The position numbers were made by a program, and so were the translations under genes. From Ruegeria halocynthiae (GTDB taxonomy: Bacteria; Pseudomonadota; Alphaproteobacteria; Rhodobacterales; Rhodobacteraceae), in NCBI RefSeq assembly GCF_000743705.1, contig NZ_JQEZ01000002.1, forward strand, positions 1-41,248: a stretch of DNA of 41,248 nucleotides. The letters run 5' to 3'. The notes under the pieces are model-generated. The model saw only the letters and a list, made by a program, of their open reading frames with translations, had not been told where the DNA came from and did not search any database. Within the stretch, counting starts at the first letter, position 1, and every line of letters begins with the position of its first letter. Positions 1-7,148 of this stretch are shown piece after piece.

Positions 1-468
1 GAAAAAGAAAAGCCGGCGCAAAGAAAAGTCGTCGCGCAAAAAGCACGGTGCAAAAGACCCATTCCGTATCCCTCGTTTAAATAACGATTTTTTGAAAACG
101 TACTACCTAAGCGTGATTTTGCAACGACTTTTTTCTAACCATAGAAGAACAACCCAAATCACTCATTATGCACATTCAATACAGCTCAAGGATGCGACCC
201 CCGCTCCCGGAACCGCCCAAATGAATAACACCAACAAAGCGCTCAAAACGACCGCCCTCATAAAGGTCCAATCGAAACACCACTCCAGATGAAGCAGTCC
301 GCCAAGATGGCGGAAAAACAACTGGCTCCGCTGTCTATTTCTTTAGTGAGCAGAAAACGGTCGTTTTGCGAATAACTTTCCGATGAGTCAGTAATTCCAT
401 TCATACTCGATAAGTATCCCTTATCAGAAGTAATTGATTTTGTTTCGAAACCGGCGTAAATTGGCCCC
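1..468. other. Left-edge region without a confident gene
   Basis: The first ~85 bases are very rich in Lys/Arg codons in all three plus-strand frames, so they may be the 3' end of a gene for a basic protein cut by the window edge. One frame stays open to position 292, but I cannot choose a frame. The rest up to the recombinase start is AT-richer than the gene and holds two short inverted repeats: AAAACG-GT-CGTTTT at 354-367 and GATAAG-TATCC-CTTATC at 409-425. Nothing else is recognisable. Confidence 0.3.
409..425. repeat. Inverted repeat upstream of the recombinase
   Basis: GATAAG and CTTATC form perfect 6-bp arms around TATCC, about 45 bp before the recombinase start. The position would suit a regulatory or recombinase-binding site, but the arms are short and chance is possible. 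Confidence 0.25.
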
Positions 469-1545
469 ATGAAGCCCCCTGCCCCCTATCTTCCCGCGCC
501 CTCCCCTACCCTGTCCCACGCCGATCAGGAGGCGCTCACCGACCTCTATGTCCGTGGCACGCCACCCAACACGCTGCGGGCCTATGAGCGCGACCTGCTC
601 TATATCACCGCCTGGAAGCGAACGCGCTTCTGCGAGACCGATGCGGCCTTCAAGAAATCCTTGGAATGGCCGGAGCGCCAAGACATTGCCCTCGCCTTCA
701 TCCTCGATCATGCGCGGGATCTGGGCGACGCACCACCAGAGGATCGTGCTCGGCGGGCGGCTGAGGCTCTGATTGAACAAGGGTTGCGCAAGTCCCTCGC
801 CTGCCCGGCTCCGTCAACCCTGGACCGCCGTATCGCCTCCTGGCTGGCCTTCCACCGGATGAAAAACCTGACCAGCCCCTTTGGCGCGCCGCAGGTCAAA
901 CAAGCCCGCGCCAAAGCGCGCCGCGCCGCATCACGGCCCCCTGCCCCGAAGTCGCAACACCCGATCACCCGCGACGTGCTGGAACAGCTGCTGGCGACCT
1001 GCCGCGGCAGCCGCCGCGATTGTCGCGACCGGGCGATCCTGATGCTGGGCTGGGCCTCCGGTGGTCGGCGCCGATCGGAGATCACCGGGCTGAAGCGGGA
1101 GGACGTGTCGTTGAAAGAGTTCAATGAGAAAGGCCTGGTCTGGCTGTCCCTGCTCGAGACCAAGACCACCCAGAAGGGCGAAACCCCGCGGCTGGTGCTC
1201 AAAGGTCGCGCGGCACAAGCGCTGGTGTATTGGATCGAGGTTGGCCGGATCAGCGATGGCCCCCTGTTCCGTCCGGTCTCGAAATCCGACCGGGTTCTGA
1301 AACGCCGCCTCAGCCCGGATGCGGTGTATCAGATCCTAAAGCACCGGCTGGGGCTGGCCGGGCTGCCGGACGGCTTTGCTTCACCGCACGGGTTGCGTTC
1401 GGGCTTCCTGACTCAGGCCGCCCTCGATGGTGCTCCAATCCAGGCCGCCATGCGCCTGTCGCTGCACCGGTCCATGGCCCAGGCGCAGAAATACTACGAC
1501 GATGTGGACATAGCAGAGAACCCAGCGACGGATTTGTTAGGATAG
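469..1545 (+). CDS. Tyrosine-family site-specific recombinase/integrase
   Basis: A 358-aa protein with the layout of phage-integrase/XerC-like recombinases: an N-terminal SAM-like DNA-binding half (about residues 20-150) and a C-terminal catalytic half (about 165-350). The catalytic set is visible: Arg201 in GGRRRSEI, Lys232, His307 and Arg310 in PHGLRSGF, His333 in SLHRSM, and Tyr342 in KYYDD nine residues after His333, the usual Xer spacing. Such enzymes cut and rejoin DNA through a 3'-phosphotyrosine link. On plasmids they commonly resolve multimers or integrate elements. It faces parB convergently; adjacency to the replication block makes multimer resolution plausible, which is inference. 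It is unusually Pro/Arg rich between residues 140 and 165, probably the interdomain linker. The ATG at 469 is taken as the start; no strong ribosome site is visible. Confidence 0.85.
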   Translation: MKPPAPYLPAPSPTLSHADQEALTDLYVRGTPPNTLRAYERDLLYITAWKRTRFCETDAAFKKSLEWPERQDIALAFILDHARDLGDAPPEDRARRAAEALIEQGLRKSLACPAPSTLDRRIASWLAFHRMKNLTSPFGAPQVKQARAKARRAASRPPAPKSQHPITRDVLEQLLATCRGSRRDCRDRAILMLGWASGGRRRSEITGLKREDVSLKEFNEKGLVWLSLLETKTTQKGETPRLVLKGRAAQALVYWIEVGRISDGPLFRPVSKSDRVLKRRLSPDAVYQILKHRLGLAGLPDGFASPHGLRSGFLTQAALDGAPIQAAMRLSLHRSMAQAQKYYDDVDIAENPATDLLG

Positions 1546-1561
1546 ACAATCCAAATGTAAA

Positions 1562-1591
1562 GAAGGCGGTAACCCGTGGGTTACCGCCTTC
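1562..1591. repeat. Palindrome copy 1, candidate parS (or hairpin)
   Basis: Perfect 14-bp arms (GAAGGCGGTAACCC and its complement) around GT. The central 16 bp, GTAACCCGTGGGTTAC at 1569-1584, match a second palindrome at 1614-1629 except at two central bases. Two copies next to parB suggest a ParB-binding centromere. The longer arms of this copy could also form a transcription terminator for parB (minus strand), although the following tract is only moderately T-rich. Confidence 0.5.
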
Positions 1592-1612
1592 AAAGAGACA
1601 AAGTTGAGGATG

Positions 1613-1630
1613 AGTAACCCGCAGGTTACT
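1613..1630. repeat. Palindrome copy 2, candidate parS
   Basis: AGTAACC-CGCA-GGTTACT overlaps the parB stop codon. It shares the 16-bp core GTAACCCGYRGGTTAC with copy 1, 45 bp away centre to centre. The arms of this copy are too short and T-poor for a terminator, which favours protein binding as the reason for conservation. Confidence 0.5.
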
Positions 1631-2681
1631 ATTCGTTCAGAACAGCTTCAAAAGCTTCGACTGCTCTCTGAAGCTTAGACCGGTCAACTGAACTGAAGTC
1701 CTGGCCCGACAGAATCCTACATTCTCCTCTCCGAGCGGTGACCTTTGATGCACCCACATGAAACTCATACTTTACACTTTCGCTTTTTTCACGCGGCTTA
1801 CCACTGGATAGCTCGACATCTGGATCCGCCAAGAAAGCATCAAGTGCCTCGTTTTGTTCACTCGAAGTAGACGCACGCGCCAACACATCCCTTAACTTGG
1901 CCGCAGAACCGGATGACGCTCGCAGTTTCCGCGCAACCTCTACGCCAAGGTTTCTGGAGACAGCTTTTGGAAACCGCAAGTCGTCCTCAAGCTCATTGAG
2001 CAGATAAACAAAGCTTCGAATATAAGATCGCTTCATTTTGTGTAGGGACGAATACAATCTCCCAACCAACGCTTCTGGATCCCCTGCCCCCAAGTCAGCG
2101 TCCCTGGAAGCAAGAATTGCTACTTGTGCCATCTCAGCGAAAGTCAGATCCTCCCGAACAACATTCTCTTCCACCATGTCGATATAGAGATCAATGCGAT
2201 CGCTTTGAACTTCTGCAACTCGAGCCGTAACACTGAAGAAACGCTCATCACCGGTTTCTTCGAAAAGCTGCCTTAGGGCCGTCAATCGTCTCCAGCCTTT
2301 TTTGAGCTGGAAGCAACCATCTGGGTCCTTGTAAAGCTCTATTGGCTCTTTCTGGCCACGTTCCTGAATAGAAGCCTTGAGTTCATCCATCTCGTCAGAA
2401 CTCGCGACAGCCGAAAGATCCAGCCGGTCTCTAGGCAGGTCTGAGGTGAGAATTTCATTAATTCCGACCGCGACTAAAACTCGCCCTTCATCGCGGGCCG
2501 TTCGATACTTCTTGGCATCCGAAGCATTTTGCCGTCGCTGCTCGACGCGACTTTCAGTACTTTCATTCAGGCTGCTTGCCGTCTCGCGTACCGCAGCTCC
2601 CATCGGTCCCACATCGCGGCGGCGGGATTTTTTGAGATCATTTTCGTCGATCGGAGTGAAGCCAAATTTGTTACCGCTCAT
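1629..2681 (-). CDS. parB: ParB/RepB-type plasmid partition protein
   Basis: A 350-aa centromere-binding partition protein. A basic, flexible N-terminus (1-65) precedes the ParB core. Visible are box I (GQKEPIELY, ~109-117), a box II region (LKKGWRRLTALR, ~126-137) with GWRRLTA where chromosomal ParB usually has GERRxRA, and a box III-like stretch (MVEENVVREDLTFAEMAQ, ~169-186). A helical DNA-binding part follows to about 270, with an acidic C-terminus. The start ATG overlaps the parA stop by four bases (ATGA), so the pair is translationally coupled. Two related palindromes lie at or just past its stop and are its likely targets. ParB-parS complexes are moved by ParA so that each daughter cell inherits the plasmid. 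Confidence 0.85.
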   Translation of the reverse strand: MSGNKFGFTPIDENDLKKSRRRDVGPMGAAVRETASSLNESTESRVEQRRQNASDAKKYRTARDEGRVLVAVGINEILTSDLPRDRLDLSAVASSDEMDELKASIQERGQKEPIELYKDPDGCFQLKKGWRRLTALRQLFEETGDERFFSVTARVAEVQSDRIDLYIDMVEENVVREDLTFAEMAQVAILASRDADLGAGDPEALVGRLYSSLHKMKRSYIRSFVYLLNELEDDLRFPKAVSRNLGVEVARKLRASSGSAAKLRDVLARASTSSEQNEALDAFLADPDVELSSGKPREKSESVKYEFHVGASKVTARRGECRILSGQDFSSVDRSKLQRAVEAFEAVLNE

Positions 2682-3988
2682 TCTACACGCTCCTCAACTT
2701 TGGTCCGGGCCTCCCAAGCTCGCAGGACAACATCCCGAAATTCGCCGTAAGCACTATCAAAAGACTGACGCGCCCGTTTCCAGGTGTCCCTAGTCATCTG
2801 TCTGTAATCTTGCTCGTATACGGACATCTGGAACCTGCCTGATTGCTCAACTGCGCGCGTCATCTCAATAGGATTCTGACAAACGTCCGACCCGAAAACA
2901 TTTTTGAATGCATCCATCATCGCAACGTGCAGGGTGTTGCTGGCTTCAAAGCGGGTCATGAGAACACGTACATCATCGAACTTCTTTGGAAGCGTGATAC
3001 CGGCATCCTTTGCAATACGTTCGAACCCGTTGGTTATGTCTTCCAAGGCATCACCAAGTTGACCGAGATAACTCGTCGTACTGTCATACTCCCAATAACC
3101 AGGCCCGGAAGGAATATAGAGGATGTCAGCGGCAAAGGCCGCATTCAAAGACTGGTATCCAATCGCAGGCGGGCAATCGAATATAATCAAGTCATATTGG
3201 TCATCTGGCAACTCATCGAGATATCTAGCGACGCAGCCAAAAAAGCTCCATGCCTTATGAATCGACCTGTATTGGGCGGAAGCAAATTCTACGAAGGCAG
3301 CGTTCGCACAGCTCGGGATGATGTCGATTGTCGACCATGAAGTCCGTTGAATGAAGTCTTGCACACGCTGTGCGCCGATCGATTGAACATCTTCTGGAAG
3401 CTCGTCAGCAGTGGGGTAGGGGCAATCTGCTGGATCATCATAATCGTCTGCGATCCGGTTAGCTTCACGGCAAAGGTCCCGGCACATTATACCCCAGACT
3501 GTATTCCACTCACGTACTTCAGCAAGACCCATTGAATGCGTGAGTGTCGCCTGTGGGTCGAAGTCCACAACCAGAACACGGTAACCATCAAGAGCGGCCG
3601 CATTCGCCAAGTGCTGGGCAACCACGGTTTTTCCGACACCGCCCTTAAAGTTTGAAACCGCCACTCTCATTGCCCGACCTGCTGGCCTTCGGGGCAGAAG
3701 ACTTTTACCTTTAAATCTCAGACGGCGTCTCAACTCATTAATTTCAGCCAGAGAAAACCATCTCTGCCGACCGTCATCTTCCGTAGCGCCTTGCGGAAGA
3801 GACGGATCGTCGGCTAGCTTCTTTCTCAATGTGTCCGCCGGGATATCAAACATGAAATGGCTTATCTCCCAGATCGAGAATGGTCGAAGCACTTTCTCAT
3901 CAGCAGGTGAAAAAGTAGCGCGGCGGACAGCCGCCTGTTGAGCCAGGCTCCGTTCGTTCATAGCTTGAAGGTCAGTGTGGTCACGCAT
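2678..3988 (-). CDS. parA: ParA-type partition ATPase
   Basis: A 436-aa Walker-type ATPase. Residues 30-95 look like a MerR/HTH-like N-terminal extension (…IWEISHFMFDIPADTLRKK), typical of type Ia ParA/RepA proteins that repress their own operon. The deviant Walker A KGGVGKT is at 115-121, with a Walker A' DFDPQ and a Walker B-like LIIFDCPP further on. The protein should bind nucleoid DNA with ATP and move ParB-parS complexes. It is the first gene of parAB and is transcribed away from the DnaA-like initiator; the shared upstream region carries repeats and probably both promoters. Its base composition is clearly AT-richer than the envelope operon at 7-19 kb. Confidence 0.9.
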   Translation of the reverse strand: MRDHTDLQAMNERSLAQQAAVRRATFSPADEKVLRPFSIWEISHFMFDIPADTLRKKLADDPSLPQGATEDDGRQRWFSLAEINELRRRLRFKGKSLLPRRPAGRAMRVAVSNFKGGVGKTVVAQHLANAAALDGYRVLVVDFDPQATLTHSMGLAEVREWNTVWGIMCRDLCREANRIADDYDDPADCPYPTADELPEDVQSIGAQRVQDFIQRTSWSTIDIIPSCANAAFVEFASAQYRSIHKAWSFFGCVARYLDELPDDQYDLIIFDCPPAIGYQSLNAAFAADILYIPSGPGYWEYDSTTSYLGQLGDALEDITNGFERIAKDAGITLPKKFDDVRVLMTRFEASNTLHVAMMDAFKNVFGSDVCQNPIEMTRAVEQSGRFQMSVYEQDYRQMTRDTWKRARQSFDSAYGEFRDVVLRAWEARTKVEERVE

Positions 3989-4361
3989 TGGACTGCTCTT
4001 GTTATATCATGAATGCCCTTTAATAACGCGATTTCTAAAATCTGCAAAACGTAAAGAATAGGATTTCCGCTTTTTTCTTCTGATTCGACAAAATACGGGA
4101 AGTATTTCCAAGAATGATCCACCTTTGGGTGACAGTTCGCGAACAACCACCAGATATATGGTGACACTCAACGTCAATTAAGGTGACACTAGCTTGTCAC
4201 CTATATCCTATTAACCAGATATTCTTTTGATTTTGAGAAAAGGGTGAGGCATCCTGTTTTTCGAAGATCGTTGACAAACTACGGGATATCATCACACTGA
4301 ACCCAATTGATGGAATCGGTCACCGAAGCCGATCCGCTTGAGGCACAGTGGCAGTGGTAGA
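3989..4361. promoter_or_regulatory. Divergent intergenic region, probable replication origin and promoters
   Basis: About 370 bp without a gene separates parA from the DnaA-like initiator. It is AT-rich, especially near 4020-4110 and 4200-4260, and contains clustered GGTGACA repeats at 4128-4201. A further near-palindrome (TCGGT-C-ACCGA) lies at 4316-4326 just before the initiator. Location between the initiator and the partition genes, low GC and repeats together suggest oriV plus divergent promoters. No clear DnaA box was found by eye. Confidence 0.5.
4128..4201. repeat. Iteron-like GGTGACA repeats
   Basis: GGTGACA occurs at 4128-4134, GGTGACACT at 4160-4168 and 4182-4190 (exactly 22 bp apart, about two helical turns), and the inverse TGTCACC at 4195-4201. 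Phased direct repeats beside an initiator gene are typical binding sites for plasmid Rep proteins; an operator role is also possible. Confidence 0.5.
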
Positions 4362-5060
4362 ATGGAAGTAAAACGATTTACAGGACCTTATGCTGGATCT
4401 CAGAAGTACGATCTTTTGACCGCGATCTCTGTCGCTGGATTGAATGGTACACCTGGATTTCAGCGTTCGATGATGCGGCTCGTAGCCTTGATAACGGCCC
4501 GGTACAACTGGAGCGCTGATGAGCTAACGGTCGGGCAGAAGCTAATGGCGCGTCTGTGGTCCGTGGATGAACGAACCGTTAAAAGAGAAATCAAGCGGCT
4601 AACGGAAAGTAGCATACTGCTCCAGCTTAGACCTGGTGTTAGAGGACGCGTTGCTGCGTATCGGCTTAACTATATGGAAATTTACCGCCTTAGCGAACCG
4701 GTTTGGCAAAATGTTGGTGTTGATTTTGCCTCGCGCATGGAAGCGCTAACACCAAAACCAACCGAAAAAGTTGTTCATGTTCAGTTTGGTCAAGAAAAAC
4801 TGGCAGCAGCCGAGCATGAGATTAATGATCTGCAGGATCCGTGGGGCAGGGCGCTCCGGCGCTTATCTGAGTCTGAAACACTGTTATTTAAAAGCTGGTA
4901 TCGTGATCTTCAACTTGTTGAAACGCATGACCAAACGATCACATTGCGTGCGCCTAGCAAGTTTATTGCGCAATACATTCAGTCTCACCATTTGAAACCT
5001 TTACTCGGAGCAATCCAGCTTGAGTTTGGACGAATTCAAAAGGTGTTTTTGCTTGGTTAG
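4362..5060 (+). CDS. DnaA-like plasmid replication initiator
   Basis: A protein of 232 aa from the ATG at 4362; a TTG at 4338 would add eight residues. The N-terminal half looks like a winged-helix replication protein: a conserved opening (RFTGPYAGSQKYDLL) and a helix-turn-helix segment near residues 55-95 (LWSVDERTVKREIKRL). The C-terminal ~70 residues resemble DnaA domain I (…LFKSWYRDLQL…ITLRAPSKFIAQYIQ…). This is the make-up of the DnaA-like replicases described for Rhodobacterales plasmids. It should bind repeats upstream and recruit the host replication machinery. Divergent parAB completes a standard module. The sequence shows no AAA+ ATPase core, so it is not a DnaA paralogue in the full sense. 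Confidence 0.75.
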   Translation: MEVKRFTGPYAGSQKYDLLTAISVAGLNGTPGFQRSMMRLVALITARYNWSADELTVGQKLMARLWSVDERTVKREIKRLTESSILLQLRPGVRGRVAAYRLNYMEIYRLSEPVWQNVGVDFASRMEALTPKPTEKVVHVQFGQEKLAAAEHEINDLQDPWGRALRRLSESETLLFKSWYRDLQLVETHDQTITLRAPSKFIAQYIQSHHLKPLLGAIQLEFGRIQKVFLLG

Positions 5061-5116
5061 CCGCGCGTACATTGAAGGTTGCACGCTGAGCTTTGAGGCC
5101 GCCGAATAGGCTTGTT

Positions 5117-6124
5117 TCAACCATTGAGGTCCGTCTCGAACACCCCAATGGCGTTCAGAATGTCATCAAACAAGGGAGGGTCCCCGATGATCATCTCCTG
5201 CATCCCGGCATAGTCCCGACGCAGCGCTGCCGCCAACTCAGGATTCGGTAGCAATCTTAAAGATCCAGGCCTGGCATTTTCGTAGTTGGCCCAGGCCGCT
5301 TTGAAGAAGACGGACTTATGGTGTGCAACCTGATCCAACAAGTCGATCTGTTCGATAGCGCGAGAATGGGTTTCGTGTGCGATCAGCTGGGCCATATCGT
5401 AATAATGGCGCGACATTCGGTCAGCCAAAGGTTTGCTGACGTCCTGATGATAAAGCATATGCAGGATCGTGGCTTTTTCCCAGAAAGTGCGCTCAACACC
5501 TAGGACTTTCACATCAACGTCGCCTGCGCCCAGCAGGTCTGGAAAAGCCTGATGCACATAAGGTGAAATCCTGCGGGACTCGGCTGGAATGTGAACCCCA
5601 CGGGCGCCAAATTCGAACCGCACCACCGGCTGGATGTAACTGTTGGGCGCACTTGTCATGGATGGGTAGGCGAAAAGCAGGGTTTGTGTATCACCAGGAT
5701 CAACTGTCAGGGAAAATTCCTGTTCCAGCGCGGCGCCAAACTTGATCTTGGTTTCTTTCAGAAGCGGCCCAGAGACTACTCTGGTGACCGTACCCTGAAG
5801 CTCCTGCAAGAGTTGCTTTTGTTTTTTGCCGGAAAGGGCAGGGTGCTCGGGGTCACGTTCGCCCTCGAACCCGAGTTGCGCCCGGTCGAGAGACAGATCC
5901 ACGTCTTCTGAGAACCGATGGATGATGTCATAGGCCTTGGATAGCGATGTCCCGCCCTTGAATATCATTTGAGCGCCAAAAGAGGGCAGGGCGAATAGAT
6001 GTTTCAGTGACCAGCAGACCCAAAAATCCTTCTCGACGATTGCTTTGGACATGCCAAGCTGGGCGGCCGTTTCCTGAAACGCTTCCTCACGGTTCTTTGG
6101 AGTATCGTTGGCAAACTGGTCCAC
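5117..6124 (-). CDS. abiEii: AbiEii/AbiGii-family nucleotidyltransferase toxin
   Basis: A 335-aa toxin of the AbiE (type IV) toxin-antitoxin family. The nucleotidyltransferase core is visible: KGGTSLSK at 56-63 (the GG[T]S motif) and SEDVDLSLD at 72-80 (the DxD metal site), followed by a long helical C-terminal domain with FWEKATILHMLYHQ. Known relatives block growth by adding nucleotides to tRNA or similar substrates and act in abortive phage infection or plasmid maintenance. The start is a GTG two bases after the stop of the antitoxin gene, so the two are coupled. On a plasmid it may serve as a post-segregational killing locus and also as defence next to the 7-25 kb island. Confidence 0.85.
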   Translation of the reverse strand: MDQFANDTPKNREEAFQETAAQLGMSKAIVEKDFWVCWSLKHLFALPSFGAQMIFKGGTSLSKAYDIIHRFSEDVDLSLDRAQLGFEGERDPEHPALSGKKQKQLLQELQGTVTRVVSGPLLKETKIKFGAALEQEFSLTVDPGDTQTLLFAYPSMTSAPNSYIQPVVRFEFGARGVHIPAESRRISPYVHQAFPDLLGAGDVDVKVLGVERTFWEKATILHMLYHQDVSKPLADRMSRHYYDMAQLIAHETHSRAIEQIDLLDQVAHHKSVFFKAAWANYENARPGSLRLLPNPELAAALRRDYAGMQEMIIGDPPLFDDILNAIGVFETDLNG

Positions 6125-6126
6125 GA

Positions 6127-6723
6127 TCAGTTCCGCGCCACAATTTGCTGCACTACAGGATGCATCCAGGCCGGCACATACCTGCTTTGTTTTGCGAGCA
6201 ATGCCCGGTCCTTACCATCCAGATTGCGGGCCAACGTGTCGACAACCCGGCTATCCACCCGGTTTTTGCCGACATAGCGTAACGCCTGGAATACGGCACC
6301 GGTTTTCTGGCCCGCACCAACTAGCGTTTTGGATGATGCATTCCGGAACTGGATAACTTGTCGACCAACTGTCTTGGTGCGGGTTGGGCCGTCGGTCATA
6401 TAAATCGGCTTGGACGGCACTTGGGTCGACAGCCCCAACTGGTTGGCTGCCATGGCAGGGGAGGGTTGCAGAACCTGGTTATCTTTGCGTGCAATGGCTT
6501 TGGCAACGTCATCGGCTGACGGAGACAACAGCCCTAAACGGGCGCTCTTTCTTGGATAGTCGTAAAGCCCTCGCGTTAACCGCCGGATCATCCCTTGATC
6601 CGCCAAGCGTGACAAAGCCTGATCCACGCTTGCGCGGGACCCGATATCCAGAAAGTCCAGTGGAGCAAAGATTGACCCCCGGCCTTTTCTCATGATGCGT
6701 TGTCTAATCGATGAGGCTATCAT
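6127..6723 (-). CDS. abiEi: AbiEi-like antitoxin (DUF6088 type) and operon repressor
   Basis: A 198-aa protein upstream of the AbiEii toxin. Residues 1-60 form a winged-helix region (…VDQALSRLADQGMIRRLTRGLYDYP), the usual N-terminal 'transcriptional regulator' domain of this antitoxin family. The remaining ~130 residues are the family's C-terminal domain needed to neutralise the toxin. A good ribosome site (AAGGAG) precedes the ATG. The upstream DNA carries nested palindromes that fit negative autoregulation, as known for AbiEi proteins. In type IV systems antitoxin and toxin need not bind each other. Confidence 0.8.
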   Translation of the reverse strand: MIASSIRQRIMRKGRGSIFAPLDFLDIGSRASVDQALSRLADQGMIRRLTRGLYDYPRKSARLGLLSPSADDVAKAIARKDNQVLQPSPAMAANQLGLSTQVPSKPIYMTDGPTRTKTVGRQVIQFRNASSKTLVGAGQKTGAVFQALRYVGKNRVDSRVVDTLARNLDGKDRALLAKQSRYVPAWMHPVVQQIVARN

Positions 6724-6775
6724 AGTTTTCTCCTTGTCAGAAAATATAGTACTTTTTTCTGACTTTCAAGTCAGG
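6724..6775 (-). promoter_or_regulatory. abiE promoter with nested palindromic operators
   Basis: Reading the minus strand, TTGAAA and TATTTT are spaced by 17 bp, followed by AAGGAG and the abiEi ATG. One inverted repeat (GTCAGAAAA / TTTTCTGAC, 6736-6744 and 6755-6763) spans the -10 region. A second (CTGACTT-TC-AAGTCAG, 6759-6774) covers the -35. A repressor bound here would shut the promoter, consistent with AbiEi autoregulation. Confidence 0.6.
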
Positions 6776-7148
6776 AGAAACCCGAGGTGATTGTGTAGGT
6801 GAGGGCGGGGAAGCTGACTTTCGTTGCGGATGCTACCAACGCCTGGCACGGGCTTAAAAGCGGACTTTCAAGTCGCCAAATGTTCGACAAATTGAAAGCG
6901 AGAGGCGGACCAACTGAAAGAGTTGATCCGTCAGGACGGGGATGCAAACTTCAAAACACCTTGCGCGGTAGCTGGCCGAACATGGGCCAAACTGAAAGCT
7001 CGTTGTTGCACCAATGCGCTATCAGAATTCGACAGGTGCCATAATGAGACAGATTTGCTGAGAATAAGTTGACTATGAACGTCCAAACGGCGCACATTTC
7101 AAAAATGTGATTTCGGTAGAAGTATTGGGTTGAAGTTAGAGGGGTTAA
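6776..7148. other. Intergenic region before the TIR operon
   Basis: About 370 bp without a credible gene. Short reading frames here have no family features. Near the downstream end a perfect inverted repeat (CACATTT-CAA-AAATGTG, 7093-7109) lies 40 bp before the TIR start and could be an operator. A TTGACT at 7069-7074 might be a -35 element, but no convincing -10 follows. A promoter for the nine-gene run must lie here or immediately upstream. Confidence 0.35.

Noticed and set aside
1562..1591. Simple transcription terminator for the recombinase
   Set aside because: No T run follows on the plus strand, and the core recurs at 1613-1630; a ParB site explains both copies better.
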